Source: CAZEBW01 sp964510205 (GTDB lineage Bacteria; Chloroflexota; Anaerolineae; VGOG01). From it: a DNA stretch of 12,611 nucleotides. The notes beneath the pieces were generated by a model. That model had not been told where the DNA came from. It did not search any database and was given only the letters and a program-made list of their open reading frames with translations. The stretch is taken from positions 1 through 12,611 of the forward strand of contig CAZEBW010000096.1 of NCBI GenBank assembly GCA_964510205.1, in the 5' to 3' direction. Shown piece after piece: positions 1 through 6,307 of the stretch. Both the position numbers and the translations under genes were made by a program. The first letter of the stretch is position 1. Each line of letters begins with the position of its first letter.

Positions 1-2
1 AT

Positions 3-51
3 TGTTAACGTTCCACTGCTACATTTCGCCTGTTAACGATGCCTGCTACAT
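3..51. repeat. Imperfect tandem repeat, about 28-base period
   Basis: TGTTAACG occurs at 3-10 and 31-38, and CTGCTACAT at 16-24 and 43-51, giving two imperfect copies of a roughly 28-base unit. The second copy runs into the small palindrome CTACATG-A-CATGTAG at 46-60, where the GTAG-type repeats begin. Only two copies are visible because the window starts here, so the array may extend upstream. The function is unknown. I could not identify a convincing promoter in this stretch. Confidence 0.5.
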
Positions 52-100
52 GACATGTAGGGGGTAGGTTGTAGAGTGTAGTATGTAGGTTGTAGCAGGG
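46..100. repeat. GTAG-word repeat, left arm flanking the S23 gene
   Basis: The stretch consists of repeated GTAG / GGTTGTAG words. It includes a 13-base arm, GGTAGGTTGTAGA (63-75), whose exact reverse complement lies at 521-533 just beyond the stop codon of the next gene. A second copy of TAGGTTGTAG begins near 86. It ends in the purine-rich Shine-Dalgarno region of the S23 gene. It is seen directly; whether it is a mobile or structural element is inference. Confidence 0.6.
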
Positions 101-107
101 GAGGGTG

Positions 108-506
108 ATGTTACAGGTTGTTCGGGGAATCAAGGCGTGGGAACACAGCCATCGGCTTGTAGTGGAAGTCTATCGAGTCACCCGCAGGTTTCCCAAAGAG
201 GAACTGTATGGCCTGACATCGCAATTGCGCCGGGCTGCGGTGTCGGTGCCAGCCAACATCGCCGAAGGCTCGCAGCGCTATTTCCTCAAAAAGTATCGCA
301 AGTTTCTCTACACGGCTAAGGCTTCTCTGACCGAGGTTGAATACTATCTCTATTTGGCGGAAGAGCTGGGCTACCTGCAAAACGAAGAGGTGAAAGGGCT
401 ATCGGCGATCAGCGATGAGGCGGCCAAAACCCTGCAGGGCCTCATCAAGTGGCTGGAAAAGCAGATCCGAGCCGGCAAACTCACCAAGGATGACCTGAAG
501 AGATAA
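108..506 (+). CDS. Four-helix bundle protein (S23 / 23S rRNA intervening-sequence protein family)
   Basis: A small helical protein of 132 residues. The N-terminal pattern of an aromatic-rich helix (WEHSHRLVVEVYRVTRRFP), then LYGLTSQLRRAAVSVPANIAEG and a later LGY segment is typical of the S23-type four-helix-bundle family. That family is named for ORFs found in intervening sequences of some bacterial 23S rRNA genes and is related in fold to the Avd proteins of diversity-generating retroelements; its function is mostly unknown. The ATG at 108 follows the GGGGAGGG stretch at 98-105; a GTG at 105 overlaps that stretch and is less likely. The ORF is intact and of usual family length. No rRNA gene or reverse transcriptase lies nearby, so the context gives no role. 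It is bracketed by GTAG/CTAC inverted repeats, which suggests it moved in as a small cassette ahead of the Hdr genes (inference). Confidence 0.85.
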   Translation: MLQVVRGIKAWEHSHRLVVEVYRVTRRFPKEELYGLTSQLRRAAVSVPANIAEGSQRYFLKKYRKFLYTAKASLTEVEYYLYLAEELGYLQNEEVKGLSAISDEAAKTLQGLIKWLEKQIRAGKLTKDDLKR

Positions 507-535
507 CCTACAATCTATCATCTACAACCTACCAT
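505..535. repeat. CTAC-word repeat, right arm flanking the S23 gene
   Basis: It begins at the stop codon of the S23 gene and consists of CTACAA / TCTACAACC words. TCTACAACCTACC (521-533) is the exact reverse complement of 63-75, so the S23 gene sits between 13-base inverted repeats. It precedes the ribosome-binding site of the mvhD-like gene by about 12 bases. Confidence 0.6.
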
Positions 536-556
536 CTGGGGGTCTGTGGAGAAGCA

Positions 557-952
557 ATGATTGGTAACGAACCTCGCATTATCGTATTCACCTGCAACTG
601 GAACGCCTACAGCGCGCTGGAGACAGCCGGCTCTCAGCGGTTGTCCTACCCGGCCAGCGTGCGCCCCGTCCGGGTGATGTGCCTGGGACGGCTGCACACG
701 GGCCTCATTCTCAAGGCCTTCGAGTTGGGAGCCGACGGCGTCTTGCTCCTGGGCTGCCCGCCTGGGGAGTGCCACTACCAGTTCGGCAACCAGCGGGCGG
801 AGGAGCTTTTTCAGGAGACCAGGGCCATCGCCCGCCTCCTGGGCATCGGGGACGAGCGGCTGAAGCTGGATTGGGTGGGAGCGGGGGAAGGGAATGCCTT
901 CGTGCAAAAAGTGACGGAGTTTTATAGAGAGGTTGTAGATGGTAGCAGGTAG
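557..952 (+). CDS. mvhD: MvhD/FrhD-family hydrogenase iron-sulfur subunit (stand-alone)
   Basis: Encodes 131 residues of the MvhD family, the small [2Fe-2S] protein that passes electrons between a partner oxidoreductase and HdrA in heterodisulfide-reductase complexes; cytoplasmic. Visible family motifs are CNW (C13), the MCLGR motif (C42), and LLGCPPGECHY with C67 and C72 followed by GN. The usual second cysteine of the N-terminal CNWC is Asn16 (CNWNAYS), so this copy has one ligand fewer than the MvhD domain fused to HdrA in the same cluster. The ATG at 557 follows TGGAGAAG (547-554). The last codons (EVVDGSR, stop) already lie in the following GTAG repeat, so the C-terminus seems to be made partly of repeat sequence. 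It precedes hdrCB by 62 bases and is probably co-transcribed. The family call is firm; its partner here is unknown. Confidence 0.9.
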   Translation: MIGNEPRIIVFTCNWNAYSALETAGSQRLSYPASVRPVRVMCLGRLHTGLILKAFELGADGVLLLGCPPGECHYQFGNQRAEELFQETRAIARLLGIGDERLKLDWVGAGEGNAFVQKVTEFYREVVDGSR

Positions 953-1003
953 GGTGTAGCTCCTTGCTACAACCTACAACCTACTATCTGCCATCTATCT
1001 ACG
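927..1003. repeat. GTAG/CTAC inverted repeat between mvhD and hdrCB
   Basis: A run of GTAG words (GGTTGTAGATGGTAGCAGG, then GTAGGGTGTAG) is followed after a few bases by the complementary CTAC words (GCTACAACCTACAACCTACTA, 970 onwards). Together they can form a long imperfect hairpin. The left arm overlaps the 3' end and stop codon of the mvhD-like gene. It is the same word family as at 46-100 and 505-535. It could act as an mRNA stabilising or attenuating hairpin, but it has no U-tract typical of an intrinsic terminator. Confidence 0.6.
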
Positions 1004-1014
1004 GGAGAGGTCTC

Positions 1015-2247
1015 ATGGAAGCCATTCAGCAGATTATTAAGAACACCAAAGCCTATTACTGCCTGGAGTGCGGCAAGTGCACCTCGATCTGTCCTATCTC
1101 GCGCCGCGAGCCTGCCTACTCGCCTCGTCTGACGGTGGAGAGGACCTTGTGGGGCGAGGGGGAGGAATTGCTGACCGACGTCCTGCTCTGGTCTTGCCTC
1201 ACTTGCCAGCAGTGCACCGTGCGCTGTCCGTCAGACGTCTATTACGTGGAGTTCATCCGCGACATGCGAGCGCTGGCGCGGCAGCAGAACGAAGAGGGCC
1301 TCTGTTCCCACGGCGAGGCCATCCAATCCTGGATGCGGATGATGACTTCGCCTGAGCTAGAGCAAAACCGCCTGGAGTGGCTGGACGATGATCTCAAGGT
1401 GCACCCCTTCCCTCCACTGGAATTGGGAGAGGGAGGGGGCAGGGGGGTGGGTGAGGGACCTGCCTCCGACACCGTCTACTTCGTCGGCTGCCTGCCCTAT
1501 TACGATGTCCTCTTCGACAAGATCGGCGCCCAGAGTGTGGAGATTGCCCGCAGCGCTGTCAGGGTGCTCAACCATTTGGGCATTGAGCCTATCATCTTGG
1601 CGAACGAGCGCTGTTGCGGACACGACCTTCTGTGGGGCGGGGACGTGCCCACTTTCTACAAGCTGGCCGAACTGAACATCGCCATGTTGAAGGAGACGGG
1701 GGCCAAGCGCATTGTGACCACCTGCCCAGAGTGCGCCCACACGCTGAAGGTGGACTATGCCACCTACGTGGGCGACCTGGGGATGGAAGTGATCCACATC
1801 GCCGAGCTCGTGGCCGAGAAGATGGCGGAAGGCAAATCGCGGGTCACGCATCGCACAGAACGAACCGTGACCTATCACGACCCTTGTCGTTTGGGGCGAT
1901 ACCTGGGCGTCTATGACGCGCCACGGCAAGTGATCGAGGCCCTGGGCTTGGAACTGGTTGAGATGGAGCACAGCGGCAAGAACGCCCTGTGCTGCGGCAC
2001 CAGTTGCTGGACCAACTGCGGCGCCATCAACAAGCAGATCCAGGTGGACCGCCTTCGCGAAGCCCAGGCCACCGGCGCTGAGGTATTGATCACTGCCTGC
2101 GCCAAGTGCCAAATACATTTCAAGTGTGCTCTGGAAGATGAAGCCGTCGGCGAGGAGGTGGCGTTAGAGATACGTGATCTGGTCACTCTGATAGATGAGA
2201 CGCTGGCTCAGGAGGGAAACGGGAAATGGTTGAGAGAAGTATCGTAG
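1015..2247 (+). CDS. hdrCB: Fused HdrC-HdrB heterodisulfide-reductase-like iron-sulfur protein
   Basis: 410 residues. Residues 10-75 form an HdrC-type ferredoxin domain with two [4Fe-4S] motifs: C16-C19-C22-C26 and C61-C64-C67-C71. Residues 153-370 carry two HdrB-type CCG domains: C159, C200-C201, C237-C240, and C291, C326-C327, C362-C365. In HdrB these bind the noncubane [4Fe-4S] clusters that reduce a disulfide; the true substrate here is unknown, since methanogen CoM-S-S-CoB is unlikely in a bacterium. An additional Cys pair (C331, C335) follows the second CCG. The ATG at 1015 is preceded by ACGGGAGAGG (1001-1010); an upstream in-frame TTG at 964 lies in the repeat and is rejected. The linker at about 131-148 (Pro then Gly/Glu-rich) is encoded by a palindromic repeat. 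The 3' end overlaps the next gene by 22 bases, indicating translational coupling. It resembles HdrD and other CCG-domain proteins; HdrCB with the neighbouring HdrA is the better reading. Confidence 0.92.
   Translation: MEAIQQIIKNTKAYYCLECGKCTSICPISRREPAYSPRLTVERTLWGEGEELLTDVLLWSCLTCQQCTVRCPSDVYYVEFIRDMRALARQQNEEGLCSHGEAIQSWMRMMTSPELEQNRLEWLDDDLKVHPFPPLELGEGGGRGVGEGPASDTVYFVGCLPYYDVLFDKIGAQSVEIARSAVRVLNHLGIEPIILANERCCGHDLLWGGDVPTFYKLAELNIAMLKETGAKRIVTTCPECAHTLKVDYATYVGDLGMEVIHIAELVAEKMAEGKSRVTHRTERTVTYHDPCRLGRYLGVYDAPRQVIEALGLELVEMEHSGKNALCCGTSCWTNCGAINKQIQVDRLREAQATGAEVLITACAKCQIHFKCALEDEAVGEEVALEIRDLVTLIDETLAQEGNGKWLREVS
1404..1457. repeat. Palindromic repeat inserted in frame in hdrCB
   Basis: A C-rich arm (CCCCTTCCCTCC) is followed by a short centre (ACTGGAATT) and a G-rich arm (GGGAGAGGGAGGGGGC), then a GGGGGGTGGGTGAGGG tail. 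The same layout, CCCTCCCTC / GAGGGAGGGGCTAGGGG / AGGGTGGG, occurs in the dipeptidase leader at 10970-11004. Inside hdrCB it encodes a Pro-rich then Gly/Glu-rich linker without breaking the frame. I infer that an intergenic-type palindromic element was inserted between the HdrC and HdrB domains. Confidence 0.55.
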
Positions 2248-3554
2248 TGATTGGCATGGGCTACGTCGGCATTCCCTGCGCGGTGCTGCTGGCCGACGTG
2301 CCTGGCCACAAGGTGATCGGCGTACAGCGCCGCTCCCAGCGCTCCGGATGGAAGATTGATGTCCTGAATCGGGGCGAAAGTCCATTTGAGGGGGACGAGC
2401 CGGGACTGGCTGAGCTGATCGCCCGCGTGGTGGGAAAGGGCGCCTTCCGTGTGACGGACGATATTTCGGTCTGTAGGGACGCCGACGTCATCTTGATTGA
2501 TGTTCAGACGCCGACCGACACCCGCCGCGTGCCTCAATACCGCTCCCTGCGCGAGGTCAGCGCCAGTGTGGGCCAGCACATGCGAAAGGGCACTTTGGTG
2601 GGCCTTGAATCAACGGTCGCGCCGGGCACCACCCAGAACATCGTGCAGCCCATCCTGGAGGAGGCCTCGGGCCTGAAAGCGGGCCAGGATTTCTACCTGG
2701 CCTTCTCCTACGAGCGGGTGATGCCGGGCAAGCTCCTGGAATATATGGTGGACTTCCCCCGTGTGGTGGGGGGCATTGACGCCCGCAGCACCGAGTTGGC
2801 AGTGGAGCTGTACCGCACCATCGTCAAGAAGGAGATCACGGCCACCGACGTCCTCACCGCCGAGCTGGCCAAGACGGTGGAAAACGCCTATCGAGACGTC
2901 AACATCGCCTTCGCCAACGAGATGGCCCTGATTTGCGAGAGCCTGGGGGTAGATGTTTACGAGATGCGGGGGCTGATCAACGCCCGTCCCGACCGCCACA
3001 TGCACATCCCCGGCGCTGGCGTGGGCGGACACTGTCTGCCCAAGGACACCTGGCTGCTGCGCTTTGGGGTGAAAGAGTACGGCACGCGCGATGTGGATAT
3101 GGCCATGATCACCCTGGCTCGCCAGATCAACGACGCCATGCCGGATTACATGGCGCGCCTGGTGGAGGAAGGCCTGGCTGAGGCAGGCAGAGAGCTCAAG
3201 GGATCGCGGGTGGCCGTGTTGGGAATCGCCTATTTGGAGGATTCAGACGACGTTCGCAATACCCCGGCCGAGCCGCTGATCCACACCTTGCGTGGACGGG
3301 GGGCTTGGGTGGTGGCTCACGACCCCTACGTCTGGGGCTACGAGGGCCAGGAGCTAACCCGTGACCTGGACGAAGCCCTTCGCGGGGCCGACTGCCTGGC
3401 CCTGGTCACCAAGCACCAGATGTATTTCGAGCTAGACCTGGAGCAGGTGAAAGGATTGATGCGCACGCCCGTCGTCGTGGATGGTCGCAACGTGTTTGAC
3501 GTCACGGCGTGCAGAGAAGCGGGGTTTGTTTATCGGGGGATTGGGAAGGGATAA
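2226..3554 (+). CDS. Nucleotide-sugar (UDP-sugar type) dehydrogenase
   Basis: 442 residues of the UDP-glucose / UDP-N-acetylmannosamine / GDP-mannose dehydrogenase family, which oxidises a sugar nucleotide twice at C6 to a uronic acid with two NAD+. Seen: the Rossmann motif GMGYVG (10-15), a central domain with ELAKTVENAYRDVNIAFANE (213-232; catalytic Lys and Asn), the catalytic cysteine in GAGVGGHC (C270) followed by LPKDTW, and a C-terminal UDP-binding domain from about 325. In that domain the usual G-x-A-Y/F-K is GIAYL, so the conserved Lys is absent. It looks closest to the WecC/WbpA type, but the substrate cannot be read from sequence. The ATG at 2226 follows GGAGGG (2211-2216) and overlaps hdrCB by 22 bases, so it is coupled to the Hdr genes. 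No other sugar-pathway gene is in the window, so its presence in an electron-transfer cluster is odd; it might use or supply NADH locally (speculative). Confidence 0.9.
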   Translation: MVERSIVVIGMGYVGIPCAVLLADVPGHKVIGVQRRSQRSGWKIDVLNRGESPFEGDEPGLAELIARVVGKGAFRVTDDISVCRDADVILIDVQTPTDTRRVPQYRSLREVSASVGQHMRKGTLVGLESTVAPGTTQNIVQPILEEASGLKAGQDFYLAFSYERVMPGKLLEYMVDFPRVVGGIDARSTELAVELYRTIVKKEITATDVLTAELAKTVENAYRDVNIAFANEMALICESLGVDVYEMRGLINARPDRHMHIPGAGVGGHCLPKDTWLLRFGVKEYGTRDVDMAMITLARQINDAMPDYMARLVEEGLAEAGRELKGSRVAVLGIAYLEDSDDVRNTPAEPLIHTLRGRGAWVVAHDPYVWGYEGQELTRDLDEALRGADCLALVTKHQMYFELDLEQVKGLMRTPVVVDGRNVFDVTACREAGFVYRGIGKG

Positions 3555-3631
3555 GGGACAAGGGACAGGGGATAAGGGACAAGGGACAAGGTATACCTAG
3601 TCCCTCATCCCTAGTCCCTGATCCCTGTCCT
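3545..3631. repeat. GGGACAAG-word inverted repeat between the dehydrogenase and hdrA
   Basis: The direct words ATAAGGGACAAGGGACAG and GATAAGGGACAAGGGACA are followed by a central palindrome GGTATACC (3590-3597) and then complementary words (CTAGTCCCTCATCCCTAGT, CCCTGATCCCTGTCC). The two halves can fold into a long imperfect hairpin. It contains the stop codon (TAA) of the dehydrogenase and ends just before the ribosome-binding site of hdrA. It may tune expression between the two genes. Its function is not established. Confidence 0.6.
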
Positions 3632-3632
3632 T

Positions 3633-3637
3633 GGAGG
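3633..3637 (+). promoter_or_regulatory. Ribosome-binding site of hdrA (decides the start)
   Basis: GGAGG at 3633-3637 stands five bases before ATG 3643 (spacer TACAA). This places the start of hdrA at MSKQDLRIGVFVCDCG, which matches the expected N-terminus of the family, and excludes an in-frame TTG at 3631. Confidence 0.7.
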
Positions 3638-3642
3638 TACAA

Positions 3643-6207
3643 ATGTCTAAACAAGACCTACGCATCGGCGTTTTCGTCTGCGACTGTGGGCTGAACATCG
3701 CGGGCAGTTTGGACACCGAGGCGGTGCGGGAGTACGCGGAGATGCTGCCCGACGTGGCGGCGGCGGTGCGCAACAGGTACACCTGCGCCGACCCCGGCCA
3801 GCAGGAGATCAAGCGCCACGTGGTGGAGCACAAGCTCAACCGGGTGGTGGTGGCCTCCTGCTCGCCCCTGCTGCACGAACCCACTTTCCGCAACTGCATT
3901 CAGGAGGTGGGCCTTAATCCCTATCTCTTGGAGATGGCCAACATCCGCGAGCACTGCTCCTGGGTACACCTCCGCGACCGCGAGGCGGCCACCCGCAAGG
4001 CCAAGGACATCGTGCGCGTGGCGGTGGCGCGGGCCCGCTGGCTCCTTGCCCAGACTGAGGAGCAATTGCCCGTCACCGACGCGGTGCTGGTTATCGGCGG
4101 GGGCGTGGCCGGCATCCAGGCCTCGCTCGACCTGGCCGACGCCGGCCATCGGGTCTACCTCGTGGAAAAGGAGCCCTCCATCGGTGGGATTATGGCCAAG
4201 CTGGAAAAGACCTATCCCACCATGGACTGTAGCATATGAATACTCGGTCCCAAGATGATGGATGTCGGTCGACATCCCAGGATCGAGCTTTTGGCTTATA
4301 GCGAGATAGAGGACATCGCTGGCTACGTGGGCAACTTCAAGGTCACGGTGCGCAAGAAGGCCCGCTATGTGGACGAGAGTGAGTGCACCGCCTGCGGCGA
4401 TTGTGTTCCGGTCTGTCCCGTGGTCAAGCCCGACGAGTTCCAGGCGGGTCTGTCCGCCCGACGGGCTATTCACATCCCCTTCCCCCAGGCCGTGCCTTCT
4501 TCGTACATCATCAACATCCAGGAGTGTCTGGGCGACAACCCCATCGCCTGCGGCAAATGTCTGGAGGCTTGCGACAAGAAGTGCATTGATTTCGACATGA
4601 AGGACGAGATGATCGAGTTCGAGGCGGGGGCCGTCATCGTGGCCACAGGGATGGACACCTACGATCCCACTGAAATGGATGAGTACGGCTACACCAGCTA
4701 CGAGAACGTGATTACCAGCTTGGAGTTCGAGAGGCTGATCTCCGCCGGCGGTCCCACCGAAGGCCATCTAGTTCGCCCCACCGATCATCGGATGCCCAAG
4801 CGCATCGGCTTCGTGCAGTGCGTCGGCTCGCGTTCTCAGAGCGAGCGAGGCAATCCCTATTGTTCCAACATCTGCTGCATGAACACGGTCAAAGACAGCC
4901 TCCTGCTGAAAGACCATTACCCAGACACCGAAATCACCGTTTTCTACATGGACATGCGGGCTTTCGGCAAGGGCTTCGAGGACCTCTACATGCGCTCCAA
5001 GGCGGCAGGGGTCAGGTACATCCGGGGCCTGCCGGGCGAGGTGAGGGAGGATGCCCAGACGCGCAACCTGCGGCTCTGGGTGGAAAACATCGGCGCGCAG
5101 CGGCTGGAGGAGCATGAGTTGGACATGCTGATTCTGTCCGTTGGCGCCGTGCCGCGTCGGGACAGCGAGGTGGTCAAGCAGCTTCTCACCCTCTCGCGCA
5201 CCCCTGGCGGATTTTTCATGGAGTCGCATCCCAAGCTGAAGCCGGTGGACGCGCCGACCAAGGGCGTCTTCCTGGCCGGCTGCGCCGAGTCGCCGAAGGA
5301 CATCAAAGACTCGGTGACCCAGGCTTCGGCCGCCGCCGCCCGCGCCGAGATCCTGTTGAGCTCTCCCAAGATCAAAGTGGAGGCCATCACCGCCGTGGTG
5401 GACGAGGATCTGTGCAAGCGCTGCGGGCTGTGCGCCCCGGTTTGCCCTTACGGCGCTATCGTTTGGGAGAAGAAGCAGACGGCCCAGGTGATCTCCGCCG
5501 CCTGTGCAGGGTGCGGCACCTGCGCCGCCGAGTGCCAGTACGACGCCATCACCATGCGTCACTTCTCCGACCAGGCCATTTACGCCCAGATAGACGCCAT
5601 GCTGGATGTGGATGGAGGTAAGCCACCTGTCGTGGTCTTCGCCTGCAACTGGTGCTCGTACGCGGGGGCGGACGGGGCAGGAGTGGGGCGCATGGAATAC
5701 CCGCCCCATGCCCGCCTGATCCGTACCATGTGCTCCGGTCGGGTTGATCCCGAGTTCGTGTGGTACGCCTTCCGCAAGGGAGCGCCGCTGGTATTGGTCT
5801 CCGGCTGTCACTACGCCGATTGCCACTACATCAATGCCAACCGCCAGGCCGTGCGCCGCGTGGACGCCTTGTGGGAGGGCCTGGAGAAGCGGGGCGTGCG
5901 CCCGGAGCGCCTGCAGTTGGACTGGGTCAGCGCGGCCGAGGGCCAGAAGTGGGCCAAAGTGATGCGGGAACTGGACGAGCTGTGGGCGGGCGTCACGGGG
6001 GAGGAGATAGAGGAGACGCGCGAGTCGCTCAAAGAGGCCAAGACTCCCATGCGTGGCTCCCTCGACCGGCTGAGGGAACCGACGGCGGCCAGCATGGTCT
6101 GCATGCGCTGTGGGAACAAGTGGGACGTGACCTTCGACCCCGCTGTGGACGAGGAGCGGATGTGCTCCAGGTGTCGGAGCAACAGTGTGCGGGTTTTGAT
6201 AGGGTAG
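3643..6207 (+). CDS. hdrA: Selenocysteine-containing HdrA fused to MvhD (read through TGA at 4237)
   Basis: 854 residues when TGA 4237-4239 is read as Sec199. HdrA is the FAD subunit that bifurcates or confurcates electrons in Hdr complexes. Domains: N-terminal HdrA domain (C13, C15, C48, C73, C85, C105); FAD-binding GGGVAG at 152-157 with an LVEKEPSIGG segment; CSIU redox motif (C196, U199) followed directly by ILGPKMMDVGRHP, the usual HdrA continuation; a first ferredoxin motif (C248, C251, C254, C258) and further Cys at 295-314; Cys 407, 411, 412; GCAESPKDIKDSVTQASAAA (from 545); a two-cluster ferredoxin (C591-601, C621-631); an MvhD domain (C668, C671, C697, C722, C727); and a C-terminal zinc-ribbon-like tail (C820, C823, C841, C844). 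Without recoding, translation would stop at 198 residues inside the FAD domain. A SECIS-like hairpin follows the TGA. Sec at this site is known in some archaeal and bacterial HdrA; I infer it here. The selenocysteine machinery is not in the window. Confidence 0.9.
4237..4239 (+). other. hdrA: UGA codon probably decoded as selenocysteine (Sec199 of HdrA)
   Basis: The frame reads ..MDCSI, TGA, ILGPKMMDVGRHP... The TGA falls exactly at the second position of a CxxC-type motif that HdrA proteins conserve, and both flanks are well-conserved HdrA sequence in one frame. All other plus-strand genes here end in TAA or TAG, so TGA is not used as a terminator in this cluster. A frameshift, gene split or pseudogene would not normally replace precisely this residue with TGA and keep a 650-residue intact frame downstream. 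Confidence 0.88.
4243..4287 (+). promoter_or_regulatory. Bacterial SECIS-like stem-loop
   Basis: The lower stem CTCGGTCC (4243-4250) pairs with GGATCGAG (4280-4287), eight pairs including one G-U. After an asymmetric internal loop, the apical stem GGATGTC (4260-4266) pairs perfectly with GACATCC (4271-4277). The apical loop is GGTC (4267-4270). The loop starts 27 nt after the TGA and opens with two G, which agrees with what is known of bacterial SECIS elements (G-rich small apical loop, about 16-37 nt from UGA, as in E. coli fdhF), where the loop is bound by SelB. The pairing was found by eye; binding is inferred. Confidence 0.82.
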
Positions 6208-6254
6208 CGAGTAACAAGTAACGAGGCAATGAGGAATGAGGTAACTTGTTGCTG
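6208..6254. repeat. GTAAC/GAGG-word repeat after hdrA
   Basis: It begins at the hdrA stop codon with AGTAACAAGTAAC and ends with GGTAACTTGTTGCT, an imperfect inverted copy, with GAGGCAATGAGGAATGAGG words between. It is a different word family from the other gaps but has the same design: short near-tandem words with complementary arms, starting at a stop codon. Confidence 0.4.
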
Positions 6255-6289
6255 AAAGCCCCTCGGTTGTTGTTTCGCCGAGGGGCTTT
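6255..6289. terminator. Bidirectional intrinsic terminator between hdrA and the Nudix gene
   Basis: AAAGCCCCTCGG (6255-6266) and CCGAGGGGCTTT (6278-6289) are perfect 12-base inverted repeats around an 11-base loop. The stem is GC-rich and ends in A/T on both sides, so it can terminate hdrA transcription (plus) and Nudix transcription (minus). It lies between convergent genes, 47 bases after hdrA and 18 bases from the Nudix stop. The T-tract is short on either strand. Confidence 0.88.
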
Positions 6290-6307
6290 GTGTTGGGCAT
6301 GGCTGGC

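Noticed and set aside
964..1014. Upstream TTG start for hdrCB
   Set aside because: It lies in the CTAC repeat with no Shine-Dalgarno, whereas ATG 1015 has GGGAGAGG in front and starts at the domain.
1357..2118. Minus-strand open frame opposite hdrCB
   Set aside because: The plus strand encodes all Cys motifs of HdrC and HdrB; the minus frame has none of any family.
3509..3694. Small plus-strand frame across the GGGACAAG repeat
   Set aside because: Its sequence is a direct translation of the low-complexity words and it overlaps two well-supported genes out of frame.
3643..4255. hdrA as a broken gene or two separate genes divided by a stop codon
   Set aside because: No frameshift is needed, the stop is TGA exactly at the conserved Cys/Sec site, the downstream frame is long and fully conserved, no ribosome-binding site precedes the ATG at 4255, and a SECIS-like hairpin follows.
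3658..4767. Long minus-strand open frame opposite the 5' part of hdrA
   Set aside because: Same reason: a codon-bias shadow with no motifs, and it would conflict with hdrA.
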